Assembly (NCBI RefSeq): GCF_001611555.1 | Contig: NZ_LSGP01000001.1 | Coordinates: 124,001 to 188,000 of the forward strand | DNA length: 64,000 nucleotides | Source of the DNA: Anaerosporomusa subterranea | Lineage (GTDB): Bacteria; Bacillota; Negativicutes; Sporomusales; Acetonemataceae | Direction: 5' to 3' | Shown here: one piece after another, positions 54,552 to 63,710 of the stretch | Layout of the letters: each line of letters begins with the position of its first letter | How positions within the stretch are numbered: position 1 is the stretch's first letter | Translations under genes and position numbers: made by a program | Notes under the pieces: generated by a model | The model's input: only the letters and a program-made list of their open reading frames with translations | Databases searched by the model: none | Told to the model about the DNA's origin: nothing

Positions 54552-56459
54552 ATGAACATCTTAACAATTGAAAATCTAGCCAAGAGTTATGGCGAGAAGG
54601 TGCTGTTTCGTGATGTGACCTTTGGTGTTGACTCTGGCGATAAGATTGGTTTGATCGGCGTTAACGGCACCGGCAAGTCCACCTTCTTGAAAGTGATCGC
54701 CGGGATAGACAGCCCTGACCAAGGACAAATCGTCAAGGGCAACGGGATTACGGTCGAGTACCTGCCACAGGATCCTGAATTCGCGGCAGACGAGACCGTG
54801 CTGGCCCAGGTTTTCTGTGGCCGAGCGCCGGTTATGCAGGTGCTGCGGGACTACGAGCAAGCGCTGGCTGACAGTCAGCAGCAACCAGGCAATATCGTGT
54901 TGCAGAAGAAGTTGATTCAACTCAGCCAGCAAATGGATGACCTGGGCGGTTGGCAGCTGGAAAGCGAAGCCAAGGCCATCTTAACCAAATTGGGCATTCC
55001 AGATTTTTTAGCAAAGATCGGCACACTATCTGGCGGCCAAAAGAAACGGGTGGCTCTCGCCAGAGCGCTGATTACTCCTTCTGATCTTCTTATATTAGAC
55101 GAACCGACAAATCATATTGATAATGACACTGTTGACTGGCTGGAAGACTATTTGCACAACCGCAAAGGCGGGCTGCTCATGGTCACCCATGACCGTTACT
55201 TTCTTGACCGAGTGGCGACTCGCATCATTGAATTGGATCACGGCTTACTTTACACCTATAGTGGTAATTACAGCCAGTTTCTTGAACTCAAGCTGGAACG
55301 AGAGGAACGGCGGGAGGCCAGTGAAAGGAAACGCCAAAACCTGCTGCGCAATGAACTCGTTTGGATACGGCGTGGAGCGCAGGCGCGGTCAACCAAGCAA
55401 AAAGCCCGCATCCAGCGGTTTGAGGAGTTAAGTGCCCAGAAAGCCGAGGCTGCCGATGCGAAACTTGAAGTGTCAGTTGGCGCGAGCAGGCTAGGCCGCA
55501 AGATCATTGAACTTGAGCACATTGGGCATAAGTATGATGACAGGACCCTGATTGCGGATTTTAGCTATATTGTGCTGAAAAATGACCGAGTTGGCATCGT
55601 CGGCCCTAATGGCAGCGGCAAATCTACCTTGCTGAATATCATCACTGGGATGCTGGTTCCGGATAGCGGTACTGTTGATATTGGGCAGACGGTTAAGATC
55701 GGCTACTTCTCGCAGGAAAGCGGCGAAATAGACGAAGCTATGACTGTGATTGACTATATTAAAGCAGAAGGACATTTTCTGCCAACCGCTGACGGCAGCA
55801 CAATTAGCGCGTCCCAGATGTTAGAGCGTTTTATGTTTCCGCCGAACGTGCAGTGGACCCCGATTGCTAAACTGTCAGGCGGCGAGAAACGCCGTCTGCA
55901 ACTACTGAAAGTATTGATGGGTGCTCCTAACGTTCTGCTGCTTGATGAGCCGACCAATGACATCGATATTCAAACCCTAACCGTTCTCGAAGACTATCTT
56001 GATGATTTTGCCGGCGCCGTCATTGTCGTCTCGCATGACCGTTATTTTCTTGATCGGCTGGTGGACAAAATATTTGCCTTTGAAGGCGATGGCAGAATCA
56101 CGCAATATGTTGGCGGCTATTCCGATTATCGGGCGGCTAGCTTACTCCGGTATTCTGAAACAATAAGCAATGGCAAGCCGGTAGAAGAGAAAAAAACGAT
56201 ACTAGTACAACCTGTGAAAGATCGTCCCCGCAAATTTACGTTTAAAGAACAGCGGGAATTTGAGCAAATCGATGACGTCATCGCTAGTGTCGAGTCAGAA
56301 CTGCGCGCCGTTACTGCACAACTTGATGGCGCTGGCAGTGATTATGAATTGCTGCGGCAGTTGACAGTCCGACAGCAGGAGCTGGAGTCCCGCCTTGACG
56401 AACTATTGGAACGGTGGACATATTTGAATGAGCTGGCGGAAGAAATGCAGAAGACTTGA
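54552..56459 (+). CDS. ABC-F family ATP-binding protein (Uup-like)
   Basis: 635 residues with two ABC ATPase domains, no membrane segments. Walker A GVNGTGKST and GPNGSGKST; signatures LSGGQKKRVALARAL and LSGGEKRRLQLLKVL; Walker B LLILDEPTNHID and VLLLDEPTNDID. A linker rich in Arg/Glu (LEREERREASERKR) and a C-terminal coiled coil (after about 555) suggest Uup/Ettʻ-type factors acting on ribosomes or DNA. ATG after TTGGAGG. Confidence 0.93.
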   Translation: MNILTIENLAKSYGEKVLFRDVTFGVDSGDKIGLIGVNGTGKSTFLKVIAGIDSPDQGQIVKGNGITVEYLPQDPEFAADETVLAQVFCGRAPVMQVLRDYEQALADSQQQPGNIVLQKKLIQLSQQMDDLGGWQLESEAKAILTKLGIPDFLAKIGTLSGGQKKRVALARALITPSDLLILDEPTNHIDNDTVDWLEDYLHNRKGGLLMVTHDRYFLDRVATRIIELDHGLLYTYSGNYSQFLELKLEREERREASERKRQNLLRNELVWIRRGAQARSTKQKARIQRFEELSAQKAEAADAKLEVSVGASRLGRKIIELEHIGHKYDDRTLIADFSYIVLKNDRVGIVGPNGSGKSTLLNIITGMLVPDSGTVDIGQTVKIGYFSQESGEIDEAMTVIDYIKAEGHFLPTADGSTISASQMLERFMFPPNVQWTPIAKLSGGEKRRLQLLKVLMGAPNVLLLDEPTNDIDIQTLTVLEDYLDDFAGAVIVVSHDRYFLDRLVDKIFAFEGDGRITQYVGGYSDYRAASLLRYSETISNGKPVEEKKTILVQPVKDRPRKFTFKEQREFEQIDDVIASVESELRAVTAQLDGAGSDYELLRQLTVRQQELESRLDELLERWTYLNELAEEMQKT

Positions 56460-56530
56460 CGATGACGGGAAAGATATAAGAGATAGATTTTGAATTTTGG
56501 CGAGACACATCGCCATACAGGAGAAAAACG

Positions 56531-57742
56531 ATGAATGATGCATTTACGCAATTAGGTGTTGGCGAGGCGCTAACAAACGGCCTGCAAAAGGCAGGGATTA
56601 CCCAACCGACAGGAATCCAAACCCAGGTTATCCCATTCGTGCTGGCGGGAAAAGACGTGATTGGCCAATCGGCAACTGGAACAGGCAAAACATTGGCCTA
56701 CCTCTTACCGCTATTTCACAAAATCGACTCGAGCAAGCGAGAAATGCAGGCGCTAGTCTTAGCACCCACCTATGAGCTGGCCATGCAAATCCAAAAGCAG
56801 GTTGAACTGCTGGCAGCGAATTCTGGACTGCCTGTCACCTCTCTGCCAATTATCGGCGACGTCAATATTGTTCGGCAGATCGAAAAGTTACGGGAAAAAC
56901 CGCACATCATTGTTGGGTCTAGCGGACGAATCCTGGAACTGATTCAGAAGCGAAAGATTAGCGCCCATACCATTAAAACCATTGTGTTGGATGAGGGCGA
57001 TCGGCTGCTTGGCGATCAACATCTCGAGGGTGTGAAAGCAATCATTAAAACAACGCTGAAGGATCGCCAGTTGCTGCTGTTCTCGGCAACGATTAAACCA
57101 GGGACTGTCGAACTGGCAAAAAGCCTAATGCGTGAACCCGAATTGGTTCGTGTGACGCCTCAGGCTCAAGATCAACCAGATATTACACACTGGTATTTCG
57201 TAACCGAGCTGCGGGAAAAGATGGACGTCTTGCGCAAAATCGCTCGCAGCATTGAAGGTGAGCGAGCTCTGGTCTTTATTAACAAACAGGACAACGTGGA
57301 GGTCACTGTTGCCAAATTGAATTTTCAAGGTTTAGCAGCAGCTAGTCTGCATGGAAGTGCAAGCAAAGCAGAACGGAAAAAAGCGCTTGAAGACTTCCGC
57401 AACGGTAAAATACAGCTTTTGGTTGCCTCTGACATTGCCGCAAGGGGCCTTGACATCCCTGGTGTGGACTATGTGATCAATCTTGATATGCCAGATGAAG
57501 CGCAAATTTACTTGCATCGCGTCGGCCGTACCGGAAGGGCCGGACGCAGTGGCACAGCCATATCGATTGTCACCGCCGGAGAAACGCAATATATCGAGAA
57601 ATGCGAAAAAGCGCTGAAAATTACCATGCAAAAGAAACAGATGGTCAGAGGCGAGATGGCAGACAAAAAGGTGAGGCAAACCAATCTTAAACCGCAAAAA
57701 GTTCAACCAGTAAAGGTAAAACAAACAGAAATAAAGAAATAG
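56531..57742 (+). CDS. DEAD-box RNA helicase
   Basis: 403 residues. Q motif GITQPTGIQTQ, Walker A SATGTGKTLAYLLP, DEGD in place of DEAD (VLDEGDRLLG), SAT motif, and VGRTGRAGRSGTA. A basic C-terminal tail (KPQKVQPVKVKQTEIKK) likely contacts RNA. The DEGD variant of motif II is seen in CshB/YfmL-like helicases. ATG after GGAG. Downstream is carbamate kinase. Confidence 0.92.
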   Translation: MNDAFTQLGVGEALTNGLQKAGITQPTGIQTQVIPFVLAGKDVIGQSATGTGKTLAYLLPLFHKIDSSKREMQALVLAPTYELAMQIQKQVELLAANSGLPVTSLPIIGDVNIVRQIEKLREKPHIIVGSSGRILELIQKRKISAHTIKTIVLDEGDRLLGDQHLEGVKAIIKTTLKDRQLLLFSATIKPGTVELAKSLMREPELVRVTPQAQDQPDITHWYFVTELREKMDVLRKIARSIEGERALVFINKQDNVEVTVAKLNFQGLAAASLHGSASKAERKKALEDFRNGKIQLLVASDIAARGLDIPGVDYVINLDMPDEAQIYLHRVGRTGRAGRSGTAISIVTAGETQYIEKCEKALKITMQKKQMVRGEMADKKVRQTNLKPQKVQPVKVKQTEIKK

Positions 57743-57773
57743 TCAATAGCGTTTCAAATGGGGAGGGAGTAAA

Positions 57774-58718
57774 TTGACGCAGACCATCGTACTGGCCTTT
57801 GGCGGCAATGCTATTACCCGATCAACGGAAAAGGGAACTCGGGATGAACAATGGGCAAACATTCGCAAGACCTGCGCGCATGTGGCGGAACTGATCAAGC
57901 AGGGACATCGCGTCCTGATTACTCATGGCAATGGACCACAGGTTGGCAACTTGCTGTTGAAAAATGAACTGTGCAAAGAGGTTGTCCCGCCGATGCCGCT
58001 TGATGTTTGTGTTTCTAACACACAAGGTTCGCTTGGCTATGCCATCAGTCAGACGTTGGGCAACTACCTGCAAAGCATTGGTATCGAGATTCCGGTGGTT
58101 TCATTGATTACCCAAGTAGTGGTCAGCCCGGAAGATCCCTCATTTACGCAACCCTCAAAATTCATCGGTCCATTCTTTTCTGAGGTCGAGGCGTGCCAGA
58201 TCATGGAAACCAAAGGCCATGTGTTCAAAGAAGACAGTGGTCGCGGCTGGCGGCGGGTTGTGCCTTCACCAGAACCTCTCGAAATCGTCGAAAGAAATAT
58301 GGTCAAACAATTGTTGGATACAGGCGCAGTGGTAGTGGCAGCTGGCGGTGGCGGCATCCCGGTTGCGCGTAGCGTTGGTGGATTAGTGGGCGTTGAAGCT
58401 GTTATTGATAAAGACATGGCCGGACAATTACTAGCCAGCGGGGTAAATGCCGATGCGTTTCTGCTCTTAACTGAGGTTGAACGGGTCTGTATCAATTATG
58501 GCAAACCCTCTCAACAAACTCTGGCGAGCATGACTGTGTCCCAAGCCCGCCAATATCAAGCTGCAGGTCACTTTCCGCCAGGAAGCATGGGTCCAAAGGT
58601 TGAAGCCGCTATTCGCTTCGTTTCCTCCGTCCCGGGCCGCAAAGCCTATATCGTTTCATTAGAGAACGCCTGTAAAGCCTTCACTGGCGAAAGCGGCACA
58701 GTGATAACCGCAGAATAA
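57774..58718 (+). CDS. arcC: carbamate kinase
   Basis: 314-residue amino-acid-kinase-fold enzyme making ATP from carbamoyl phosphate. ALAFGGNAITR-like start (VLAFGGNAI), THGNGPQVGNLLLKNEL, VVAAGGGGIPVAR and PPGSMGPKVEAAIRF match the family. TTG start behind GGGGAGGGAG. No arginine deiminase, ornithine carbamoyltransferase, or purine-catabolism transcarbamylase gene lies in the window, so its pathway partner is elsewhere. Confidence 0.94.
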   Translation: MTQTIVLAFGGNAITRSTEKGTRDEQWANIRKTCAHVAELIKQGHRVLITHGNGPQVGNLLLKNELCKEVVPPMPLDVCVSNTQGSLGYAISQTLGNYLQSIGIEIPVVSLITQVVVSPEDPSFTQPSKFIGPFFSEVEACQIMETKGHVFKEDSGRGWRRVVPSPEPLEIVERNMVKQLLDTGAVVVAAGGGGIPVARSVGGLVGVEAVIDKDMAGQLLASGVNADAFLLLTEVERVCINYGKPSQQTLASMTVSQARQYQAAGHFPPGSMGPKVEAAIRFVSSVPGRKAYIVSLENACKAFTGESGTVITAE

Positions 58719-58725
58719 GCAACAC

Positions 58726-58764
58726 AAAAGCCAAGCTGACCGATTAAGGCCTGCTTGGCTTTTT
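58726..58764 (+). terminator. terminator after arcC
   Basis: AAAAGCCAAGC (58726-58736) pairs with 58753-58763, ending in TTTT. Intrinsic terminator. Confidence 0.85.
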
Positions 58765-58797
58765 AAACGTCCAGAAACGATAACAGTAGAAGTACCT

Positions 58798-58977
58798 TAA
58801 CGCGAAGCCCGCAAAGGGCGCAAACGCCGCAAAGCGGAATAACAAATTATCTTTGCGCCGCTAGCGATCTTAGCGTTCTTTGCGCTAAACCGCTTCTCCA
58901 GTATTGCAAAGACTGCCACGCCGCGGTTTGGTTTTGTGGCTCTCGTGTACCGCTAGTGCCGCTTGTGTTTATCGACT
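58798..58977. repeat. GCAAAG-type palindromic repeat followed by CGCTAGTG repeat
   Basis: CGCAAAGGGCGCAAACGCCGCAAAGCG-like units near 58812-58838 face complementary CTTTGCG and TTCTTTGCGCTAAACCGC units near 58853-58892. Further on, GCTAGTGCCGCTTGTGTT (58953-58970) repeats the element at the window start. Analogous in design to the CACAGAGG family but with a different unit. Confidence 0.55.
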
Positions 58978-60289
58978 ACTTTCTCCCGCGCTCAGTCGGT
59001 TTGCGCGCTCGTAACGGTTTGTTCTGGCTGGATATTTCTTCACTCTGCTTAGGTTTGCGTCGGCTTCGGGTATTCACGCCAGCGTGTACGGGCTTCTTGT
59101 CAGTCGCCTTCTTTACAGTGGCGGTAGTGACTTTGCCCCTTCTCGGCTGTACTTGTGCTTTACGGGTAATGATTTGTCCATTGGCTTTGCGCTTTTCCAG
59201 CGTTGCACGGATGCCTTGCTCAATCATCCGTAAATAGATGGTTTCGGCAGCAGTGACAAACGTAACCGCAATGCCGGTTTCGCCCGCTCGTCCGGTACGG
59301 CCGATGCGGTGAATATAGCTCTCCACATCATGCGGAATATCAAAGTTAAATACATGAGTGACCGCCTCGATATCAAGGCCGCGGGCCGCGATATCTGTCG
59401 CCACCAGGATCTGCAGTTTAGCTTCGCTGAACCGACGCATGACTCGCTCGCGTTTGGCCTGTGATAGATCGCCATGCAGTTCATCAACTTCATAGCCGCG
59501 CTGGGATAAGGCTTCGTTAAGCATAATGGCACGTTGTTTAGTGTGGCAGAAGACCATCGCCAAATACGGACGATACTCGTCGATGAGTTTGCAGAGTGCA
59601 TCAATCTTTGCTTCTTCACTGGTTTCAATGACAATCTGCTTGATCTCGTCTAGCGTGACATTCTGGGTTCTTATCTGAATATCAACAGGCTTATCCATGT
59701 AACGCGTCGCCAGAGCGCGGACTTTTGACGGCATGGTTGCCGAAAACAGCATGATTTGGCGTTTGCTGGATGTATGACGAATAATTGATTCCACATCATC
59801 AATAAAACCCATATGTAGCATCTGATCAGCTTCGTCAAGCACCAGCCGCGTCGCTCCGTTTAGGTCAATGGTACCGCGCCGCACATGATCCAAGAGACGA
59901 CCAGGCGTACCGATGACTACTTGGACACCAGCCTTCAACTTGGCAATTTGACGCTCTACATCCTGACCGCCATAAACAGATAAAACCTGCGCACCAAATG
60001 GCTCAGCCAACTGTGTCGCCACCTGGGTGATCTGCAATGCTAGCTCCCGGGTAGGTGTGACAATGACTACTTGAACATTCGGTTTTTGTGGCTGTAATTT
60101 TTCAAACAGTGGTAGCAAAAAAGCCAGCGTCTTGCCTGTTCCTGTCTGGGCCTGGGCAATCAAGTCTTTGCCAGCCAGTAAGACAGGAATAGCCTGAACT
60201 TGGATAGGGGTGGGAGTAGTGATCCCATCTTTATATAAGTATTCTTGGATTTCCCGGCGGATACCTAAGGAAATAAAATCTGTCGACAC
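58976..60289 (-). CDS. DEAD-box RNA helicase (CshA-like)
   Basis: 437 residues. Q motif GITTPTPIQVQAIP, Walker A AQTGTGKTLAFLLP, DEAD as VLDEADQMLHMGF, SATMP, and IHRIGRTGRAGETG. A strongly basic tail (about residues 370-437) follows. GTG start at 60289 with GGAGG eight bases upstream. Such helicases act in mRNA decay or ribosome assembly, often cold-induced. Monocistronic. Confidence 0.94.
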   Translation of the reverse strand: MSTDFISLGIRREIQEYLYKDGITTPTPIQVQAIPVLLAGKDLIAQAQTGTGKTLAFLLPLFEKLQPQKPNVQVVIVTPTRELALQITQVATQLAEPFGAQVLSVYGGQDVERQIAKLKAGVQVVIGTPGRLLDHVRRGTIDLNGATRLVLDEADQMLHMGFIDDVESIIRHTSSKRQIMLFSATMPSKVRALATRYMDKPVDIQIRTQNVTLDEIKQIVIETSEEAKIDALCKLIDEYRPYLAMVFCHTKQRAIMLNEALSQRGYEVDELHGDLSQAKRERVMRRFSEAKLQILVATDIAARGLDIEAVTHVFNFDIPHDVESYIHRIGRTGRAGETGIAVTFVTAAETIYLRMIEQGIRATLEKRKANGQIITRKAQVQPRRGKVTTATVKKATDKKPVHAGVNTRSRRKPKQSEEISSQNKPLRARKPTERGRK

Positions 60290-60319
60290 AAATGAAGCCT
60301 CCTGCAGTTTTTTTAGGTA

Positions 60320-60397
60320 CGGTTCAGCGCAGAGTACACAGAGGGAATGTCGAGTACAGACTCCTCATACTTTGCGGTTAACGACGCTTTTTCTTTG
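60320..60397. repeat. CACAGAGG repeat, short copy 4
   Basis: GCGCAGAGTACACAGAGG near 60327 and TACTTTGCGGTTAACGACGC near 60369, a shortened copy between the helicase and DUF1294 genes. Only partly palindromic. Confidence 0.5.
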
Positions 60398-60516
60398 GAC
60401 TATCCGTCATTATATCAGTTTGTGTCAGTAAATGATAGGTTATTCTTGGAAAATGCTTTTCTTCGATAGTGCTAATGGCTTGTGCGTGGTAATATAGCAA
60501 GAAAGGAGGGGTGATT

Positions 60517-60786
60517 GTGCTAACCTATTTTCTTTGGAATTGCGCTGCGTTTCTGCTAGTCAGGATGGATAAATATCGCGCCCGCCACGGACGATGGCGT
60601 GTGCCGGAACGCATCTTTTTCCTCTGGGCGCTGCTGTTCGGCGCAGCCGGAATACTGTTGGGCATGTACATATACCGCCATAAGACCCGTCACGCCAGCT
60701 TCGTATTTGGCATACCGCTGTTATTGGTGGTTAATTTTGCTTGCTATTATTTTGCTCTCAGCAAGAGATGGGTATCATTTTCTTAA
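60517..60786 (+). CDS. DUF1294-family small membrane protein
   Basis: 89 residues with three hydrophobic segments. Conserved family elements are MDKYRARHGRWRVPERIFF and GAAGILLGMYIYRHKTRH. GTG at 60517 has AAAGGAGGG seven bases upstream; a GTG two codons earlier is too close to it. Inner membrane; function unknown. Confidence 0.82.
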   Translation: MLTYFLWNCAAFLLVRMDKYRARHGRWRVPERIFFLWALLFGAAGILLGMYIYRHKTRHASFVFGIPLLLVVNFACYYFALSKRWVSFS

Positions 60787-60814
60787 TCTACCAGAGAAAA
60801 ATGAAGAACGAATT

Positions 60815-60935
60815 ACGCTTTACCATAGAGTACACAGAGGGTGCATGACACAGAGGGTTTCAGATTTTATATATTAACCCGTAACCCTCTGCGGGGCCCT
60901 CCGCGTACTCTGCGCACTCTGCGGTTAACGCTCCT
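60815..60935. repeat. CACAGAGG/CTCTGCGG repeat, copy 5
   Basis: Left units AGAGTACACAGAGG and ACACAGAGGG (60827-60856); right units CCCTCTGCGG, GTACTCTGCGCACTCTGCGG (60885-60924) then TTAACG. The right arm matches copy 3. Confidence 0.65.
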
Positions 60936-60966
60936 CCGTCTCCGAAAGACCACCACGGAGATTTTC

Positions 60967-63147
60967 TTAACGCTCGCCGCGCAGTAGCGGGGTTAGGCGT
61001 CCTTGGTAAAATATTTTCAAGTAATACATGGCTCGGGATAATGCGACATAGAGAAGTTTCGCATCAAGGTAGTTAGAGCTAAACTCTTTGTCGGAAGCAT
61101 TCCAAATGAGTACTCCGTCAAATTCCAGTCCTTTAGCCAACAGGACTGGCGCGATCGTTACGCCGCCATGGTAAATGGCTGCAGTATTTGTGATCAGGTG
61201 TAGGTCGCTTAGTTCTGGATTCGACAGTTTTAATGCAGTATAGATCTCTTCGCTGTCACTTTCTTGTCGGCTAATAATCCCGATTGACTGGCAACCCAAT
61301 TCCTTAAACTCTGTAATTGCGGCAGCCAGACGGCGAATGCCGTCAACTGTTGATGCTGCCCGTACGATCTGGGGTTGTCTGCCGATTTCATAGACAGGTA
61401 TCGCCTTTGATCGTCCATCAGGCATGACTTTATTAAACAGATCGACGATTTCTTTGGCTGAGCGATAGCTGTAATTGACTTCATAATAGTGGGATCTGGC
61501 TTCGCCAAACACTTCCTTTAGCAGAGCCTGCCAGCTTTCGAGGCCGCGTCCGGCATGGATACCTTGAAACATATCCCCCATGATCGTAAATGACATGTTG
61601 CGCGATAATCGACGCAAGACCATGTATTCCAACAGGCTAAGGTCTTGTCCTTCATCTATAACGATATGATCATATTTTTCCATGTGATCCGTTCCGTCGA
61701 TTAGATACTTTAGATAACAAAGCGGCGCTAAGTCTTCTCGCTCGATTTTGCCTTGCTGTAGCAGCGGTAGAGTATGCGCAGCCAGTTCCTCGTAGTCTGC
61801 ACCTAGTCGCTTCAAACTTTTCCAGGCTGGTTTATCTGCATACACTGCCGCGTAGCCGGTAAGCAACTTCAGGTTCGGCCACTTGGCAAAGTGCTTATTC
61901 AGAAAAGACTCAGCTTCCTGATGGAAGCGCTGCAGTAATTCATCACTTATGCCATGCTCGCCGCGATTGAGTCTCACCCTTAGCACTTCGAGAAAGTTTC
62001 TAATACGAAATCGGATGTGTTTTTCCAGTGTGGTTAGACGCTCATTATAGGGAACCTGCGCTCCTTCTACAACCTTCTCTAGTTGTTGCTCTTTGGTAAT
62101 AATCAGCTGATTATCAAAAAGCGTAAGGTCAGTTAGTTTTAGGCAGAATTTCTGTATCTGCCTGTCAAGAAATTCTTGTAAGACCTCAACAAATTGGGGT
62201 GAGCCTTTCCAACGGGCAAGGGCTGCTGTTTGTTCGCTAGCAAGCTGTTGCTGGCTGAACCGGGGCGTCATTTGCAGAATGGCGATAGCAATGTCTTCGA
62301 AGGTAAGCTGTTTGGCATCTTGGACATCAAGGTCTGGCAGTAGTTCTGAGATATAGTCGAGGAAGATTCGGTTAGGGGCGACGACAGCCAGTCGGGATGG
62401 GTTGAGCTTATCATTGTACAAAAGATAAGATAGCCGATGCAACCCGATCGTACTCTTGCCTGAGCCAGCTACTCCTTGAATTACGGTTACCTGATTTAAA
62501 GGTTCGCGGATGATCAGATTTTGCTCAGACCGGATGGAGGTAACAATATCTTTTAACCGATCGCTAGCGCCTTGAAGCAGGCGCTCTTTAAGAAACGGGT
62601 CGGCGATCAGTGATTCTTGCTGTCGATTGATTAGCTTTCCAAGGATGTCATCATCCGACATGGCTATCAATTGGCCATCTTCGATCTTATACTGCCGTTT
62701 TAGGCGTACTTCACCAGTATAACTATAACGTCCCAAGACTTCGTAGGTAGCCCGGCCGTCTTGACATTCATAGAAAATAGCGGAAACAGGGTCTCGCCAG
62801 TCAAAGACCAGAATATCGCTTGCTTTCTGAATATCCAGCCGAGAGATCTTAGTTCTGCCGATATAAAATTGTTCAAATTGTTCGGTGCCGTCTTCGCGAA
62901 AGTCTACTCGGCCAAAGTAAGGACTGGCCAGTGCATGCTCAATGTCGTAAATTTTTGCCGCATGGTCACTCTTCATTAAGGAATGGACATAGGCGCTAAC
63001 TTCATCTTTATTCGTGCGGGCCTTGCCTATTTTATGGAGCCGAACATCAATGTCGGCGTCGAGATCAATGATGATCTGTTTCATTTCTTGAATTGTATTT
63101 TCTAGATGTTGCTTTTCAAGGGGAAACTCAGGGTGATTGTTTTCCAT
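60967..63147 (-). CDS. helD: UvrD/Rep-like helicase, HelD family
   Basis: 726-residue superfamily 1 ATPase. N-terminal coiled coil (about 8-65), a HelD-specific inserted domain, Walker A GVAGSGKSTIGLHRL near 225, Walker B VIDEGQDLSLLEYMVL, and motifs around FTIMGDMFQGIHAGRG and YVALSRAMYYLKIFY. HelD releases RNA polymerase from stalled complexes. AAGGAG precedes the ATG. Longer-range role here unknown. Confidence 0.9.
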   Translation of the reverse strand: MENNHPEFPLEKQHLENTIQEMKQIIIDLDADIDVRLHKIGKARTNKDEVSAYVHSLMKSDHAAKIYDIEHALASPYFGRVDFREDGTEQFEQFYIGRTKISRLDIQKASDILVFDWRDPVSAIFYECQDGRATYEVLGRYSYTGEVRLKRQYKIEDGQLIAMSDDDILGKLINRQQESLIADPFLKERLLQGASDRLKDIVTSIRSEQNLIIREPLNQVTVIQGVAGSGKSTIGLHRLSYLLYNDKLNPSRLAVVAPNRIFLDYISELLPDLDVQDAKQLTFEDIAIAILQMTPRFSQQQLASEQTAALARWKGSPQFVEVLQEFLDRQIQKFCLKLTDLTLFDNQLIITKEQQLEKVVEGAQVPYNERLTTLEKHIRFRIRNFLEVLRVRLNRGEHGISDELLQRFHQEAESFLNKHFAKWPNLKLLTGYAAVYADKPAWKSLKRLGADYEELAAHTLPLLQQGKIEREDLAPLCYLKYLIDGTDHMEKYDHIVIDEGQDLSLLEYMVLRRLSRNMSFTIMGDMFQGIHAGRGLESWQALLKEVFGEARSHYYEVNYSYRSAKEIVDLFNKVMPDGRSKAIPVYEIGRQPQIVRAASTVDGIRRLAAAITEFKELGCQSIGIISRQESDSEEIYTALKLSNPELSDLHLITNTAAIYHGGVTIAPVLLAKGLEFDGVLIWNASDKEFSSNYLDAKLLYVALSRAMYYLKIFYQGRLTPLLRGER

Positions 63148-63355
63148 AATATCTCCTTACTAGGCTGTTAGAAAATGTTCAGATGCGAGGCGAGTTTAGC
63201 CAGCAGATTGCTGCTTGCGGGCCTGTAAGATCTGAGAGCGAGAGTAATTGGCACAAACGTCAAAGTCAGGTTTGCATGGTCAAGTTATTCCCTCCATATG
63301 CTACAATGATACCTTGATTCTACATTTCTGTAAATTGGACCAAGATGGTGGCGCA

Positions 63356-63384
63356 TTGCAATTTAGCGTGAAGTAGGGTAGAAT
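63356..63384 (+). promoter_or_regulatory. promoter of the 63431 gene pair
   Basis: TTGCAA (63356-63361) and TAGAAT (63379-63384) are 17 bases apart, about 45 bases before the start codon. Confidence 0.5.
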
Positions 63385-63430
63385 TAATCAAATTGCTGCT
63401 AGCAGATTAGTTGTATACGGAGGAATCAAG

Positions 63431-63709
63431 ATGTCAGAACGTATGAACTTGCAGGATGTGCTCAGAGAATACGGTGTTCCGCTCGCGACACTTAACGTCA
63501 CGGCTTCGTTAGGAGATTGTCAAGAACTGCGGGAACGGTTGCTAGCCATCCGTAATTTGACCCAGGGTAAAGAACAAGGTTATCTGGAAGTTGCCTGCAC
63601 CTTCTATATTGATGTCCACGATATTGACCGCTATCTGTCTGGTGAGCTGCCTAATTTGGCTGAAATCTACACCTTTCCTGATGATGTAAAGACGTTTAAG
63701 GAGGAGTAA
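63431..63709 (+). CDS. hypothetical protein, 92 residues
   Basis: Cytoplasmic-looking protein without signal or membrane segment. It begins MSERMNLQDVLREYGVPLAT and ends in a very acidic/Lys tail (FPDDVKTFKEE). ACGGAGGA lies before the ATG. It is followed after one base by an exported-protein gene and is probably co-transcribed. Family not recognised. Confidence 0.6.
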   Translation: MSERMNLQDVLREYGVPLATLNVTASLGDCQELRERLLAIRNLTQGKEQGYLEVACTFYIDVHDIDRYLSGELPNLAEIYTFPDDVKTFKEE

Positions 63710-63710
63710 C

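Noticed and set aside
63148-63355. Third copy of the dispersed structured element
   Set aside because: Shares only short chance words such as GTTCAG; none of the conserved blocks or the GCGTAC tip is present.
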